A stretch of DNA of 54,905 bases, from contig NZ_JAGKJJ010000031.1 of the NCBI RefSeq assembly GCF_020329505.1, positions 1-54,905 of the forward strand, in the 5' to 3' direction. Each line of letters starts with the position of its first letter. Within the stretch, counting starts at the first letter, position 1. Of this stretch, positions 21,308 through 29,991 are shown one piece after another. The notes under the pieces are model-generated. The model searched no databases and was not told the origin of the DNA. It saw only the letters and a list, made by a program, of their open reading frames with translations. Position numbers and translations under genes: made by a program. The stretch comes from Bradyrhizobium semiaridum (GTDB lineage Bacteria; Pseudomonadota; Alphaproteobacteria; Rhizobiales; Xanthobacteraceae).

Positions 21308-22737
21308 CCGCGAACCTTTTCGCCTTCATTTGCGGCCCACCATGGGCCTGGATCGATTGGAGTGCCGTCTTTGCGGAACTCGACATAGAGCACTGGCTGG
21401 CTCGCACTGGTCGCGAAAATAGATGCGACTTGGGATGTCGAGCCCATGGTCGCGACCGGCTCCCCCGTCAGTACAAACTGGCCGATGTTAACCGAAATAC
21501 GCTCCATCCCGGCGATCAGGACATGATACCCGCCCCCGGCGTTGAGGATCAAGAGTTGTCCGTAGCTGCGGAAAGGACCGGCGTAAACAACCCAGCCGTC
21601 ACACGGGGTTGTGACCTGCGCGCCCGGCTTGGCTGCCAAAGAAATGCCTTTTTGTACGCCGCCCGCACCGTCGGAACCGCCAAAATCGCGAATCTTGGTG
21701 CCGTTCACGGGAAACGCGAACAGGCCCTTGGCCGAGGCGAAGGCGACCGCCGGGCTCAACCGGGCCGGATCCTTGAAGGCTCCCAGATTCGGCTTGCCGT
21801 TAACGGTAGCGGGTGCCCCCTGGAGATTGGCGGTGGCGGCAGCCTTGGCCGCGCTCTTGAGGTCCTGCTCCATCTTGGCGATCAGGCCCTGCAGATCGTT
21901 CACCTGCTTCGACAGTGTGATGGCGCGGACGCCTTCGGCCTCCATGTCCTTTTCCGCGGCGCTCTGCTGCCGCTGCCGTTCGTCGACCAGCGCGGCGAGG
22001 CGGGTCTGGTCCTCGGTGAGCTTGTCGCGGTCGCGCGCCAGCGCGTCGCGCTCGCTCGCGATGGTCTTGCGCAGCGCCACCAATTCCCCGAGATCGGTCG
22101 CGAGCTTCTCGGCGCGGCCGCGCAATTCCGGCACCACGGCGCCGAGCAGCATCGCGGTGCGCAGTGATTGCAGCGCGTCCTCGGGCCGCACCAGCAGCGC
22201 TGGCGGCGTGCGCCGCCCAGCGCGTTGCAGCGCGGCCAGCACTTCGATGACCTCGGCGCGGCGCGAATCGAGCGAAGAGCGAATCTGGCGCTCGCGGCCG
22301 TCGAGCGGCTGCAGCCGCGCTTCGGCGTCGGCAATCCGGGTCTCGACGCCGCGCACCTGGCCGGCGATGTCGATTAGTTGCTGATTGAGCTTGCTGCGGT
22401 CCTGGCCGATCGCGGCGATGTCGGCTTTTAGCTTCTCCTGCAACTCGGTCGCCTTGCGCTGCTGCTCGCGCGCCGCCTCGAGCTCCTGCTCGCGCTGCTT
22501 GATGGCATCGGGCGATGTCGGCGCTGCCGCGGCCTGTTGCGCCGGCGGCGCGGCTGGTTGTGCCGGCGGCGTGGCTTGCGCATGCACCTGCGTTGCCGAA
22601 CACGCGGCGACGGCGATCGACAGGGCGAGCGTCACCTGCCGCCAGCCGCGAGGCGCGGGGCCGGATTCCGAAAGCATGTCTCGCTTGTGCTGCATCCGAG
22701 CTGGTTCGCGCTTTCGACGATGCGTCACCGCATTCAT
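21304..22737 (-). CDS. envC: EnvC-type murein hydrolase activator with degenerate LytM domain
   Basis: A 477-residue periplasmic protein. After a signal segment (about 34-53, ending VHAQA) comes a long coiled coil (about 75-290, rich in Glu/Gln/Arg/Ala) and a C-terminal LytM/M23 domain (about 345-470). The M23 zinc ligands seem to be missing: the usual HxGxD-like site reads VQKGISLAA and the usual HxH strand reads VLYVEFR. That fits EnvC, which activates amidases rather than cutting peptidoglycan. The start ATG overlaps the rlmH stop (ATGA). An internal start at MQHKRDML would shorten the long basic N-terminus. It is coupled to ctpA downstream. Confidence 0.93.
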   Translation of the reverse strand: MNAVTHRRKREPARMQHKRDMLSESGPAPRGWRQVTLALSIAVAACSATQVHAQATPPAQPAAPPAQQAAAAPTSPDAIKQREQELEAAREQQRKATELQEKLKADIAAIGQDRSKLNQQLIDIAGQVRGVETRIADAEARLQPLDGRERQIRSSLDSRRAEVIEVLAALQRAGRRTPPALLVRPEDALQSLRTAMLLGAVVPELRGRAEKLATDLGELVALRKTIASERDALARDRDKLTEDQTRLAALVDERQRQQSAAEKDMEAEGVRAITLSKQVNDLQGLIAKMEQDLKSAAKAAATANLQGAPATVNGKPNLGAFKDPARLSPAVAFASAKGLFAFPVNGTKIRDFGGSDGAGGVQKGISLAAKPGAQVTTPCDGWVVYAGPFRSYGQLLILNAGGGYHVLIAGMERISVNIGQFVLTGEPVATMGSTSQVASIFATSASQPVLYVEFRKDGTPIDPGPWWAANEGEKVRG

Positions 22738-23216
22738 GCGCGGTGATAGGGATGGCCGGCCAGAATGGTGGCGGCCCGATAGATCTGTTCCAGAAGCATG
22801 ACGCGGACCATTTGATGCGGCCAGGTCGCGGAGCCGAAGGCAATGCGCAGGGACGCCTTGCGCTGCAATTCGGGCGAAAGTCCGTCCGCGCCGCCGATCA
22901 CGAACACGGTATTTGCCGTTCCCTCGTCGCGCCAGCGGCCGAGCTGTGCGGCAAAGCTTGCGCTGTCGATGCTCTTGCCGCGCTCGTCGAGCGCTACGAG
23001 CATATGCTTGTCCGGCATCAGCGCCGAAATACCCGCCGCCTCTTCGGCAATGCGCGCACCGGTGTCGCGCGCGCGGCTTTCCGCGATCTCATGAATCTCC
23101 AGGCCGCGAAAGCCAAGCTTGCGGCCGATATCGTCGAAGCGCTCGCGATAACGCTCGGCGAGCTCCCGTTCAGGGCCCTGTTTCAGCCGGCCGATGCAGA
23201 TCACGACGACACGCAT
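22734..23216 (-). CDS. rlmH: 23S rRNA (pseudouridine1915-N3)-methyltransferase
   Basis: A 160-residue SPOUT methyltransferase that methylates pseudouridine 1915 in helix 69 of 23S rRNA on the assembled ribosome. The C-terminal trefoil-knot signature is intact: FVIGGADGLSPELQRKA, then SATWPHQMVRVMLLEQIYRA and ending HPYHRA. The N-terminus MRVVVICIGRLKQGPERELA is typical. It lies 51 bp after rsfS, as in many bacteria, and overlaps envC by 4 bases. Confidence 0.97.
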   Translation of the reverse strand: MRVVVICIGRLKQGPERELAERYRERFDDIGRKLGFRGLEIHEIAESRARDTGARIAEEAAGISALMPDKHMLVALDERGKSIDSASFAAQLGRWRDEGTANTVFVIGGADGLSPELQRKASLRIAFGSATWPHQMVRVMLLEQIYRAATILAGHPYHRA

Positions 23217-23267
23217 CAGCGCAAGTTATATGCGCTGCTGCCGATTCGCATCGGCCTCGATCGAGCC

Positions 23268-23687
23268 TTAGACCGCCGCGACCGCCGGGTTCTGAGTCCA
23301 CAATCTCTCGAGATTGTAGAACTCACGCACTTCCGGGCGGAACACGTGCACGATCACCTCGCCGGAATCGATCAGCACCCAGTCGCAATTGGGCAAGCCC
23401 TCGACATGGATGTTCTTGACCCCGTTTTCCTTGAGGCTCTTCGTCACATTTTCCGCGATCGCGCCGACGTGCCGGTTGGCCCGGCCCGAGGTGACGATCA
23501 TGTAATCGGAATATGCGGATTTGCCGCGAAGGTCGATGGTGACCGTCTCTTCCGCCTTCATATCCTCGAGGCGGGAGAGGATCAGGCTCAGCGTCTTGTC
23601 GGCGTCCGGTTGCGCCTGCAAGGCCGCGGTTTTCGTCGATGTTTTACGCGCAGTCTTTGGAACCTTGGGTAAAACAGACTTGGACAA
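23268..23687 (-). CDS. rsfS: Ribosomal silencing factor RsfS
   Basis: A 139-residue RsfS/Iojap protein that binds L14 and blocks 30S-50S joining under starvation. The family core is clear: LSLILSRLEDMKAEETVTID, KSAYSDYMIVTSGRANRHV, GLPNCDWVLIDSGEVIVHVF and REFYNLERLW. No in-frame ATG precedes the core. The nearest start is TTG at 23687; a CTG at 23702 has a better-spaced AAGGA, so the N-terminus is uncertain by a few residues. The first ~30 residues are basic and low in complexity. It sits between nadD and rlmH, the standard order. Confidence 0.93.
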   Translation of the reverse strand: MSKSVLPKVPKTARKTSTKTAALQAQPDADKTLSLILSRLEDMKAEETVTIDLRGKSAYSDYMIVTSGRANRHVGAIAENVTKSLKENGVKNIHVEGLPNCDWVLIDSGEVIVHVFRPEVREFYNLERLWTQNPAVAAV

Positions 23688-23807
23688 TACAGATGTGGCC
23701 AGGGACCATTCCTTTCACTGTATCGCGGGCACCGAATCCTCGGCCCCACGGACCATATTACGCATGTGGGGTTAATGGTTTCAATATTCCAGTAACCCTT
23801 TTGCGCC

Positions 23808-24464
23808 TCACGCCGTCCTCCAGCTCCCGTCCGGGTTCCGAAGTCCGGTCGAAGACAGATTGGATTTCATTCCTGTCAGGAAAACCCAGGCCGGGGCGCG
23901 CTGGTCGGCCAGCCGCGTCGCCTGGTTTTCGGGCATGCGATAGCGCGCGAGCGCCTGCGCCGCGGGTGCGGCAAGGGCGCGGAAGCTTTGCGGCGGTCGG
24001 TCGATCACGGCCATCGGCACATCGGACGCGATGCGGCGCCAGTCTTTCCAGCGATGGAACTGCGCGAGGTTGTCAGCGCCCATGATCCAGACGAAGTGCA
24101 CGCCGGAGACACGGCGGCGCAAGTGGATGATCGTGTCGACAGTGTAGCGCGTGCCAATGACAGCTTCGAGACAGGAGATGTCGATGCGCGGATCGCCGGC
24201 GACTTTGCGCGCGGCGTCGGCGCGTTCGGCCAGCGCGTGCAGGCCGTCGTGGTTCTTCAGCGGGTTGCCCGGCGTCAGCAGCCACCAGATGCGGTCGAGC
24301 TGCAATCGCTTGAGCGCGAACAGGCTGATGGAGCGGTGCGCGGCGTGCGGCGGATTGAATGAGCCGCCGAGCAATCCGATGCGCATGCCGTTGGTGTAGA
24401 ACGGCAGCGCCTGGGCCGCGGAGAGCGGCACGGTTGAGGCTTGCTGCAAGGGTCTACCGTGCAC
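23808..24464 (-). CDS. nadD: Nicotinate-nucleotide adenylyltransferase
   Basis: A 218-residue enzyme (or shorter) that adenylates nicotinate mononucleotide in NAD synthesis. The nucleotidyltransferase motif GGSFNPPHAAHRSIS and the C-terminal SSTGLRNPDG (equivalent to the ISSTxIR motif) are present, along with WLLTPGNPLKNH and WIMGADNLAQFHRW. The upstream start is a GTG at 24464; an ATG at 24386 (MRIGLLGGSF) gives the canonical NadD N-terminus and may be the real start. It is 9 bp downstream of the proA stop, so the two are probably co-transcribed. Confidence 0.95.
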   Translation of the reverse strand: MHGRPLQQASTVPLSAAQALPFYTNGMRIGLLGGSFNPPHAAHRSISLFALKRLQLDRIWWLLTPGNPLKNHDGLHALAERADAARKVAGDPRIDISCLEAVIGTRYTVDTIIHLRRRVSGVHFVWIMGADNLAQFHRWKDWRRIASDVPMAVIDRPPQSFRALAAPAAQALARYRMPENQATRLADQRAPAWVFLTGMKSNLSSTGLRNPDGSWRTA

Positions 24465-24473
24465 GGGCGATAA

Positions 24474-25766
24474 TCACGGCCGCGTCTGCCCGGTGCCGTG
24501 GACGCGGTATTTGAAGCTCGTCAGCTGCTCGGCGCCGACAGGGCCGCGGGCGTGGAATTTGCCGGTGGCGATCCCGATCTCGGCGCCGAAGCCGAATTCG
24601 CCGCCATCGGCAAACTGCGTCGAGGCGTTGTGCAGCACGATCGCCGAATCGACCTCGCTGAGGAATTTCGCAGCGACTTTGGCGTCGTCGGCGACAATCG
24701 CATCGGTATGACGCGAGCCGTGGTTCTGGATGTACGCGATCGCGCCGTCGACGCCGTCGACCAGACGTGCAGCGATGACGGCATCGAGATATTCCCTGCC
24801 CCAGTCCTCATCGGCCGCCGGCTTCACGCGCGCATCGATCTTCTGCACGGCGTCGTCGCCGCGCACCTCGCAGCCGGCATCGAGCAGCATCTCGACCAGC
24901 GGCTTCAGGCTGGTCGCCGCAGCGGCACGGTCGACTAGCAGCGCTTCGGCCGCGCCGCAGACGCCGGTGCGCCGCATTTTGGCGTTCAGCACGATCGACT
25001 TCGCCATGTCGAGATCGGCGCTGCCGTCGACATAGACATGGTTGACGCCTTCGAGATGCGCGAACACAGGCACGCGCGCCTCGGCCTCGACGCGCGCGAC
25101 CAGGCTCTTGCCGCCGCGCGGCACGATGACGTCGATGCCGCCGTTGAGGCCCGACAGCATCAGGCCGACGGCGGCGCGGTCGCGGGTCGGCACCAGCGTG
25201 ATCGCGGCTTCCGGCAGGCCGGCTTCGCGCAGGCCCTGCACCAGGCAGTCGTGGATCGCGCGGCAGGAGCGGAAGCTGTCGGAGCCGCCGCGCAGGATCA
25301 CGGCGTTGCCTGCCTTCAGGCACAACACGCCGGCATCGGCGGCGACATTGGGACGGCTCTCGAAGATCACCCCGATCACGCCGAGCGGCACCCGCACGCG
25401 CTCGATGGTCATGCCGTTCGGCCGCTGCCAGCTTTCGGTCACCGCGCCGACCGGATCGGCAATCTCGCGCACGGTGGCGACACCGTCGGCCATGCCGTCG
25501 ACGCGCGCCTGCGTCAACGTCAGCCGATCGAGGAAGGCCGCCGTCGTGCCGGCGGCACGCGCTTCAGTGACATCCTCGGCATTGGCGGCGAGGATCGTCG
25601 GCGCATTGGCTCGGATCGCGCGTTCGATCGCCGCGAGTGCCCGGTTCTTCTGCTCCGGCGGCGCCAGTGCCAGCACGCGCGCGGCGGCGCGCGCCTTCGC
25701 GGCGAGGTCGGACATCAGGGCGGAGAGATCGGCGTTGCCGTCGATCGCCTTCAGGGGCGCGGTCAT
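24474..25766 (-). CDS. proA: Glutamate-5-semialdehyde dehydrogenase (gamma-glutamyl phosphate reductase)
   Basis: A 430-residue second enzyme of proline synthesis; reduces gamma-glutamyl phosphate with NADPH. The aldehyde dehydrogenase fold shows VPLGVIGVIFESRPNVAAD, GNAVILRGGSDSF, VIVPRGGKSL, the catalytic Cys in NAKMRRTGVCGAAEALL, and HNASTQFADGGEFGFGAEIG near the end. I chose the ATG at 25766 (MTAPLKAIDG); the frame upstream runs into a palindromic repeat. It follows proB after a repeat-bearing 161-bp gap and is followed by nadD after 9 bp. Confidence 0.97.
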   Translation of the reverse strand: MTAPLKAIDGNADLSALMSDLAAKARAAARVLALAPPEQKNRALAAIERAIRANAPTILAANAEDVTEARAAGTTAAFLDRLTLTQARVDGMADGVATVREIADPVGAVTESWQRPNGMTIERVRVPLGVIGVIFESRPNVAADAGVLCLKAGNAVILRGGSDSFRSCRAIHDCLVQGLREAGLPEAAITLVPTRDRAAVGLMLSGLNGGIDVIVPRGGKSLVARVEAEARVPVFAHLEGVNHVYVDGSADLDMAKSIVLNAKMRRTGVCGAAEALLVDRAAAATSLKPLVEMLLDAGCEVRGDDAVQKIDARVKPAADEDWGREYLDAVIAARLVDGVDGAIAYIQNHGSRHTDAIVADDAKVAAKFLSEVDSAIVLHNASTQFADGGEFGFGAEIGIATGKFHARGPVGAEQLTSFKYRVHGTGQTRP

Positions 25767-25789
25767 AATAGTCTCAGCTCTTTGTTTGA

Positions 25790-25834
25790 GCATGATCTTT
25801 TCGGAAAACCGGTGTCCACTTTTCCGGATCATGC
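25790..25834. repeat. Palindromic repeat between proB and proA
   Basis: The outer ends GCATGATC and GATCATGC are perfect inverted copies. The inner blocks CGGAAAA and TTTTCCG also pair around ACCGGTGTCC, so the 45-bp unit is nearly fully palindromic. It is a type I know as a frequent intergenic repeat in Rhizobiales. It starts 24 bp upstream of the proA start codon. Confidence 0.8.
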
Positions 25835-25927
25835 CCTAAGGCCATGTTCTAGCATGGCAATTGAGGGGTGGCGAGGCGCGGAACCGGCATGGCAGGTGGG
25901 CGGCTCGCCGCCGGGTCGGTCAATGGC

Positions 25928-27070
25928 CTATTTGGCCGGAATCGTTCCCGCCGGGCCGATCACGAGGTCGTCGCGGTGGATCATCTCGGAGCGGCCGCTG
26001 GTGCCCAGAATCGCGGTCACGTCGCGTGAGGAGCGGCCCCTGATCTTCTCGGCGTCGTCGGCGTCGTAGGCGACGAGGCCGCGGCCGATCTCATGGGTGT
26101 CGGGGCCGCGCACCACCACGGCGTCGCCGCGGGCGAACTGGCCGTCGACCCTGACGACGCCGGCCGGCAGCAGGCTCTTGCCGGCGCGCAGCGCAGCCAC
26201 GGCGCCGGCATCGATGGTCAGGGTACCCTTCGGCTCCAGCGATCCCGCGATCCAGCGCTTGCGCGCGGTGACAGGATTGGCCGGGGTCAGGAACCAGGTG
26301 CAGCGGCCGCCATCGGCGATTGCAGCCAGCGGATGCTCGATCTTGCCGGACGCGATCAGCATATGCGTGCCCGCGGTTGTCGCGATCTTCGCCGCCTCGA
26401 TCTTGGTGGTCATGCCGCCGCGCGACAGCTCCGAACCGGCGGAGCCCGCCATCGCCTCGATCTCCGAGCTGATGCTCTCGACCACTGGGATCAGCGTCGC
26501 ATTCGGATCGACGGCGGGCGGCGCGGTGTAGAGGCCGTCGATGTCCGACAGCAGGATCAGCAGATCGGCGCTCGCCATGGTGGCGACGCGGGCTGCGAGG
26601 CGGTCGTTATCGCCGTAGCGGATCTCGTTGGTGGCGACGGTGTCGTTCTCGTTGATCACCGGCACCACGCGCCAGTCCAGCAGCTTGGCGATGGTCGAGC
26701 GCGCATTGAGATAACGGCGCCGCTCTTCGGTGTCCTGCAGCGTGACGAGAATCTGCCCGGCGCCGATGCCGTGATGCCCCAGCACCTCCGACCAGATCCG
26801 CGCCAGCGCGATCTGGCCGACCGCCGCGGCCGCCTGGCTCTCCTCGAGCTTCAGCGGCCCGCGCGGCAGCTTCAGGCGGCTGCGGCCGAGCGCAATCGAG
26901 CCCGACGACACCACCAGCACCTCGCGGCCATCCTTGTGCAGCCTGGCGATGTCGTCGACCAGCGCCGCGAGCCACGCGGCGCGCAGCTCGCCGGCCTGCG
27001 AATCGACCAGCAGCGACGAGCCGACCTTGACGACGATACGGCGGAAATTCTTGAGCGCGGGGCGTTTCAT
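25928..27070 (-). CDS. proB: Glutamate 5-kinase
   Basis: A 380-residue first enzyme of proline synthesis, phosphorylating glutamate. The kinase domain shows FRRIVVKVGSSLLVD, VVSSGSIALGRSRL, VINENDTVATNEIRYGDND and SRGGMTTKIEAAKIAT. A C-terminal PUA domain (about 280-375) contains LLPAGVVRVDGQFARGDAVV and RGLVAYDADDAEKIRGR. I chose the ATG at 27070 (MKRPALKNF); the longer frame has no family match. It lies 68 bp after obgE and before proA, the typical obgE-proB-proA order. Confidence 0.97.
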   Translation of the reverse strand: MKRPALKNFRRIVVKVGSSLLVDSQAGELRAAWLAALVDDIARLHKDGREVLVVSSGSIALGRSRLKLPRGPLKLEESQAAAAVGQIALARIWSEVLGHHGIGAGQILVTLQDTEERRRYLNARSTIAKLLDWRVVPVINENDTVATNEIRYGDNDRLAARVATMASADLLILLSDIDGLYTAPPAVDPNATLIPVVESISSEIEAMAGSAGSELSRGGMTTKIEAAKIATTAGTHMLIASGKIEHPLAAIADGGRCTWFLTPANPVTARKRWIAGSLEPKGTLTIDAGAVAALRAGKSLLPAGVVRVDGQFARGDAVVVRGPDTHEIGRGLVAYDADDAEKIRGRSSRDVTAILGTSGRSEMIHRDDLVIGPAGTIPAK

Positions 27071-27138
27071 GGGCTTGGTCTGGCGGAGTGGTGGAAGCAA
27101 TACGCGCCACGATGTGGCTTGGGAAGTCCGGAGGGCGT

Positions 27139-28188
27139 TCAACCCTGCGGCACCGGCGTCGCCCACGGCTCCGTCTGACTCTTGGCCTTGTTGGAGACCG
27201 GCGCCTCGCCGATCACCTCGACCAGCGCGCGCAGCGCCTCCTGCACGCCTTCGCCGGTGGCGCCGGAAAGCAGCAGCGGCGTCCTCTTCGCCGCCCGCTT
27301 CAAGCGGTCCTTCTGCTTCTTCAACTCGTCCGGCGTGACCGCGTCGATCTTGTTCAGCGCGACGATCTCGACCTTGTCGGCGAGCTGGCCCTCATAGGCC
27401 TCGAGCTCGGTGCGCACCGTCTTGTAGGCCTTGCCGGCATGCTCGCAGGTGGCATCGACGAGATGCAGCAGCACGCGGCAGCGTTCGACATGGCCGAGGA
27501 AACGATCGCCGAGGCCGGCGCCTTCATGGGCGCCCTCGATCAGGCCGGGAATGTCGGCGAGCACGAATTCGCGGCCGCCGACATCGACCACGCCGAGCTG
27601 CGGATGCAGCGTGGTGAAGGGATAGTCGGCGATCTTCGGGCGGGCGGCGCTGACCACCGACAGGAAGGTCGATTTGCCGGCGTTGGGCAGGCCGACGAGG
27701 CCGGCGTCGGCGATCAGCTTCAGCCGCAGCCAGATCCAGCGCTCCTCGCCCGGCGCGCCGGGATTGGCGTTGCGCGGCGCGCGGTTGGTGGAGGACTTGA
27801 AATGCGCGTTGCCGAAGCCGCCATTGCCGCCCTTGGCGAGCACGAATTTCTCGCCGAGCTCGGTGAAGTCGTACAGCAGCGTCTCGCGGTCTTCGTCGAA
27901 CACCTGGGTGCCGACCGGCACCTTCAGCACGATTGACTTGCCGTTGGCGCCATGGCGGTCCTTGCCCATGCCATTGCCGCCCTTCTGCGCCTTGAAGTGC
28001 TGCTGGTAGCGGTAGTCGATCAGCGTGTTGAGGCCGTCGACGGACTCGATGACGACGTCGCCGCCGCGGCCGCCATTGCCGCCGGAGGGGCCGCCGAACT
28101 CGATGAACTTCTCGCGCCGGAATGCGACGCAGCCGTTGCCGCCGTCGCCCGAGCGAATATAGACCTTGGCTTCATCGAGGAATTTCAT
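27139..28188 (-). CDS. obgE: Obg family GTPase (ribosome assembly)
   Basis: A 349-residue Obg/CgtA GTPase acting in 50S maturation and the stringent response. The glycine-rich Obg fold occupies residues 1-158 (GGPSGGNGGRGGDVVIES). The G domain follows with G1 GLPNAGKSTFLS, G2/G3 PFTTLHPQLGVV and DIPGLIEGAHEGAGLG, and G4 NKIDAVT. The C-terminus is short, as in alphaproteobacteria. The ATG at 28188 is 13 bp from a dispersed repeat that fills its upstream region, so the promoter must lie in or beyond that repeat. Confidence 0.98.
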   Translation of the reverse strand: MKFLDEAKVYIRSGDGGNGCVAFRREKFIEFGGPSGGNGGRGGDVVIESVDGLNTLIDYRYQQHFKAQKGGNGMGKDRHGANGKSIVLKVPVGTQVFDEDRETLLYDFTELGEKFVLAKGGNGGFGNAHFKSSTNRAPRNANPGAPGEERWIWLRLKLIADAGLVGLPNAGKSTFLSVVSAARPKIADYPFTTLHPQLGVVDVGGREFVLADIPGLIEGAHEGAGLGDRFLGHVERCRVLLHLVDATCEHAGKAYKTVRTELEAYEGQLADKVEIVALNKIDAVTPDELKKQKDRLKRAAKRTPLLLSGATGEGVQEALRALVEVIGEAPVSNKAKSQTEPWATPVPQG

Positions 28189-28200
28189 GATTTCTACTAT

Positions 28201-28259
28201 AGCGTTTTCAAGCGAAGCGGTCGCCGGTTCGCGTGAAGAAAACGCGTCAAAGCAACAAT
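28201..28259 (+). repeat. Dispersed intergenic repeat, copy 2 (upstream of obgE)
   Basis: Matches the copy at 2312-2371: AGCGTTTTC, then GGTTCGCGTGAAGAAAACGC and CAAAGCAACAA, with a few substitutions in the middle. GCGTTTTC and GAAAACGC can pair. Relative to the gene it adjoins it is in the opposite orientation to copy 1, which argues against a fixed promoter role. Confidence 0.8.
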
Positions 28260-28392
28260 CGTGAGCGTGCAGGTTCTGATCTCATCAGGGCCAGCTTGCT
28301 CTAGTTAGGGCAGGGGGCCCGCTGCGGCAACCGGAAACGCCCACGCACCGGTGAAAAGCCTTAATTTTGGGCCTTTTTGCGGCTGGCGGCGG

Positions 28393-28872
28393 CTAGGTCG
28401 GCCTGCGCCGGACCAGAAATTTCTGCGTGCCTTCCAGCACCAGCTCGCGGCGCTGGTTGTGCACGGTCGAGCGCAGCGTCACCACGCCGGTGGTGCGGCC
28501 GGGAACGAGCTCGATCACCTCCAGCGCGGGGTAGATCGTGTCACCGGCATAGACCGGTTTGAGGAACTTGCTGGACTGCTCCAGGAAGCCGATCAGGGAT
28601 TCCTCGACGACATAAGGAAACAGGCCCGCGCCGGGCGCGGTGTGCACCAGGGTCTGGAAGCCATGCGCGAGCAGCTCGGGCATGCCGCGCGCCCGGCAGT
28701 ATTCGACATCGTAGTGGATCGGATGGGTGTCGCCGCTCGCGGTCTGGAACGCGGCGAACACCGCGGAGGTCTGGGTGCGGCTCGGAATCACGAAGCGCTC
28801 GCCGAGCACGAAATCCTCGAACCAGCGCTGCGCTGAAACCATGCGGTGCTGGGTGGGGTCGAACTCGCTCAT
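28393..28872 (-). CDS. MaoC family dehydratase
   Basis: A 159-residue hot-dog-fold protein of the MaoC/(R)-specific enoyl-CoA hydratase group. The hydratase-2 signature is visible as ASGDTHPIHYDVEYCRARGM (active-site Asp and His), with LLAHGFQTLVHTAPGAG and FLKPVYAGDTIYP. It probably hydrates an enoyl-CoA or an analogous thioester; the substrate is unknown. The gene stands alone on the minus strand between the obgE upstream gap and the divergent DMT transporter. Its start ATG at 28872 is the first in the frame. Confidence 0.9.
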   Translation of the reverse strand: MSEFDPTQHRMVSAQRWFEDFVLGERFVIPSRTQTSAVFAAFQTASGDTHPIHYDVEYCRARGMPELLAHGFQTLVHTAPGAGLFPYVVEESLIGFLEQSSKFLKPVYAGDTIYPALEVIELVPGRTTGVVTLRSTVHNQRRELVLEGTQKFLVRRRPT

Positions 28873-29033
28873 GCGGCGTTTCCTGCTCTGTTCTTGGGTT
28901 CTGACCTACCGGTAGCGCAGGTGCCGCACTGCGACAATTGGTTCGATTTGCCCCGGCGGGGTTGCCCTGCACCGCCACGCCGCTAAAACCGGCAGCAACA
29001 CCGGCCGATTCACGCGCGGCGACAACAAGAGCA

Positions 29034-29948
29034 ATGAGCCTGTTCGCAAAGCTGTCCTCCTATGACGATCGGTCAGCGCGGCTTGCCGGCATCGGGTTGA
29101 TGCTGCTGTCGATCTTCATGTTCTCGTTCGGCGATGCGATGGGCAAGTTCATCGTCGCGACCTATTCGGTCGGCCAGCTGTTGTGGCTGCGCGCCTGCGC
29201 GGCGTTGCTGGTGCTGTTGCCGATTGTCTGGAAGCGCCGTGCCGACTTCCTGCATCTGGAGCGGCCCTGGCTGCAATTGCTGCGCATCACGCTGTCGACG
29301 CTGGAGGTCGCGGCGTTCTTCCTGGCGACCGTCTACCTGCCGCTCGCCGACGTCATCACCTATTATCTGGCCGGACCGATCTTCGTCACCGCGATGTCGG
29401 GCCTCGTGCTCGGCGAGCATATCGGCTGGCGGCGCTGGACGGCGATCCTGGTCGGCTTCTGCGGCGTGCTGATCGCGCTGCGGCCGTCGGCGCAGACCAT
29501 CAGCTGGCCGGCGATGATCGCACTCGGCGGCAGCCTGTCGTTTGCCGTGCTGATGCTGATCACCCGCTCGCTGCGCGAGACGCCGGACATCGTGCTGGCG
29601 ACCACGCAGTTCGGCGGCACCTTCATCCTGGGCGCGGTGCTGTCGCCGTTCGGCTGGGTCACGCCATCGGCCGGCAGCCTCGCGCTGTTCTTCACTGCGG
29701 GCATCATCTCGGTGGCCGCGCTGCTCTGCGTCAACCGCTCGCTCAAGCTCGCGCCCGCCAGCGTCGTCGTGCCCTATCAGTATTCGATGATCGTCTGGGC
29801 GGTGATCTTCGGCTTCGTGGTGTTCGGCGATGTGCCGTCCTGGGCCACCATCGTCGGCGCCGCGATCATCATCGCCGCCGGCCTCTACATCTTCATCCGC
29901 GAGCAGCAGCTCGGCCGCGAGGACCCCGCGGTGAATCCGCCGGCGTAG
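29034..29948 (+). CDS. DMT superfamily (EamA) transporter
   Basis: A 304-residue inner-membrane protein with about ten hydrophobic segments arranged as two EamA repeats. Landmarks: ARLAGIGLMLLSIFMFSFGD at the start, LPLADVITYYLAGPIFVTAM in the first half, and KLAPASVVVPYQYSMIVWAV in the second. EamA proteins export amino acids or other metabolites; the substrate cannot be read. I chose the ATG at 29034 (MSLFAKLSSYD), since the longer frame begins with a non-membrane, Pro/Ala-rich stretch. It diverges from the MaoC gene and converges on the GNAT gene, with a shared terminator hairpin between. Confidence 0.92.
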   Translation: MSLFAKLSSYDDRSARLAGIGLMLLSIFMFSFGDAMGKFIVATYSVGQLLWLRACAALLVLLPIVWKRRADFLHLERPWLQLLRITLSTLEVAAFFLATVYLPLADVITYYLAGPIFVTAMSGLVLGEHIGWRRWTAILVGFCGVLIALRPSAQTISWPAMIALGGSLSFAVLMLITRSLRETPDIVLATTQFGGTFILGAVLSPFGWVTPSAGSLALFFTAGIISVAALLCVNRSLKLAPASVVVPYQYSMIVWAVIFGFVVFGDVPSWATIVGAAIIIAAGLYIFIREQQLGREDPAVNPPA

Positions 29949-29950
29949 GC

Positions 29951-29990
29951 CTTCACCCTCCCCTCGAGGGCCCTCCGGGGGAGGGTGAAG
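29951..29990. terminator. Bidirectional terminator hairpin between convergent genes
   Basis: CTTCACCCTCCCC and GGGGAGGGTGAAG form a 13-bp stem around a 14-nt centre. It starts 2 bp after the DMT transporter stop and ends 1 bp before the GNAT stop. There is no strong T tract on either side, but the position between two convergent stops makes a shared terminator role likely. Confidence 0.65.
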
Positions 29991-29991
29991 A

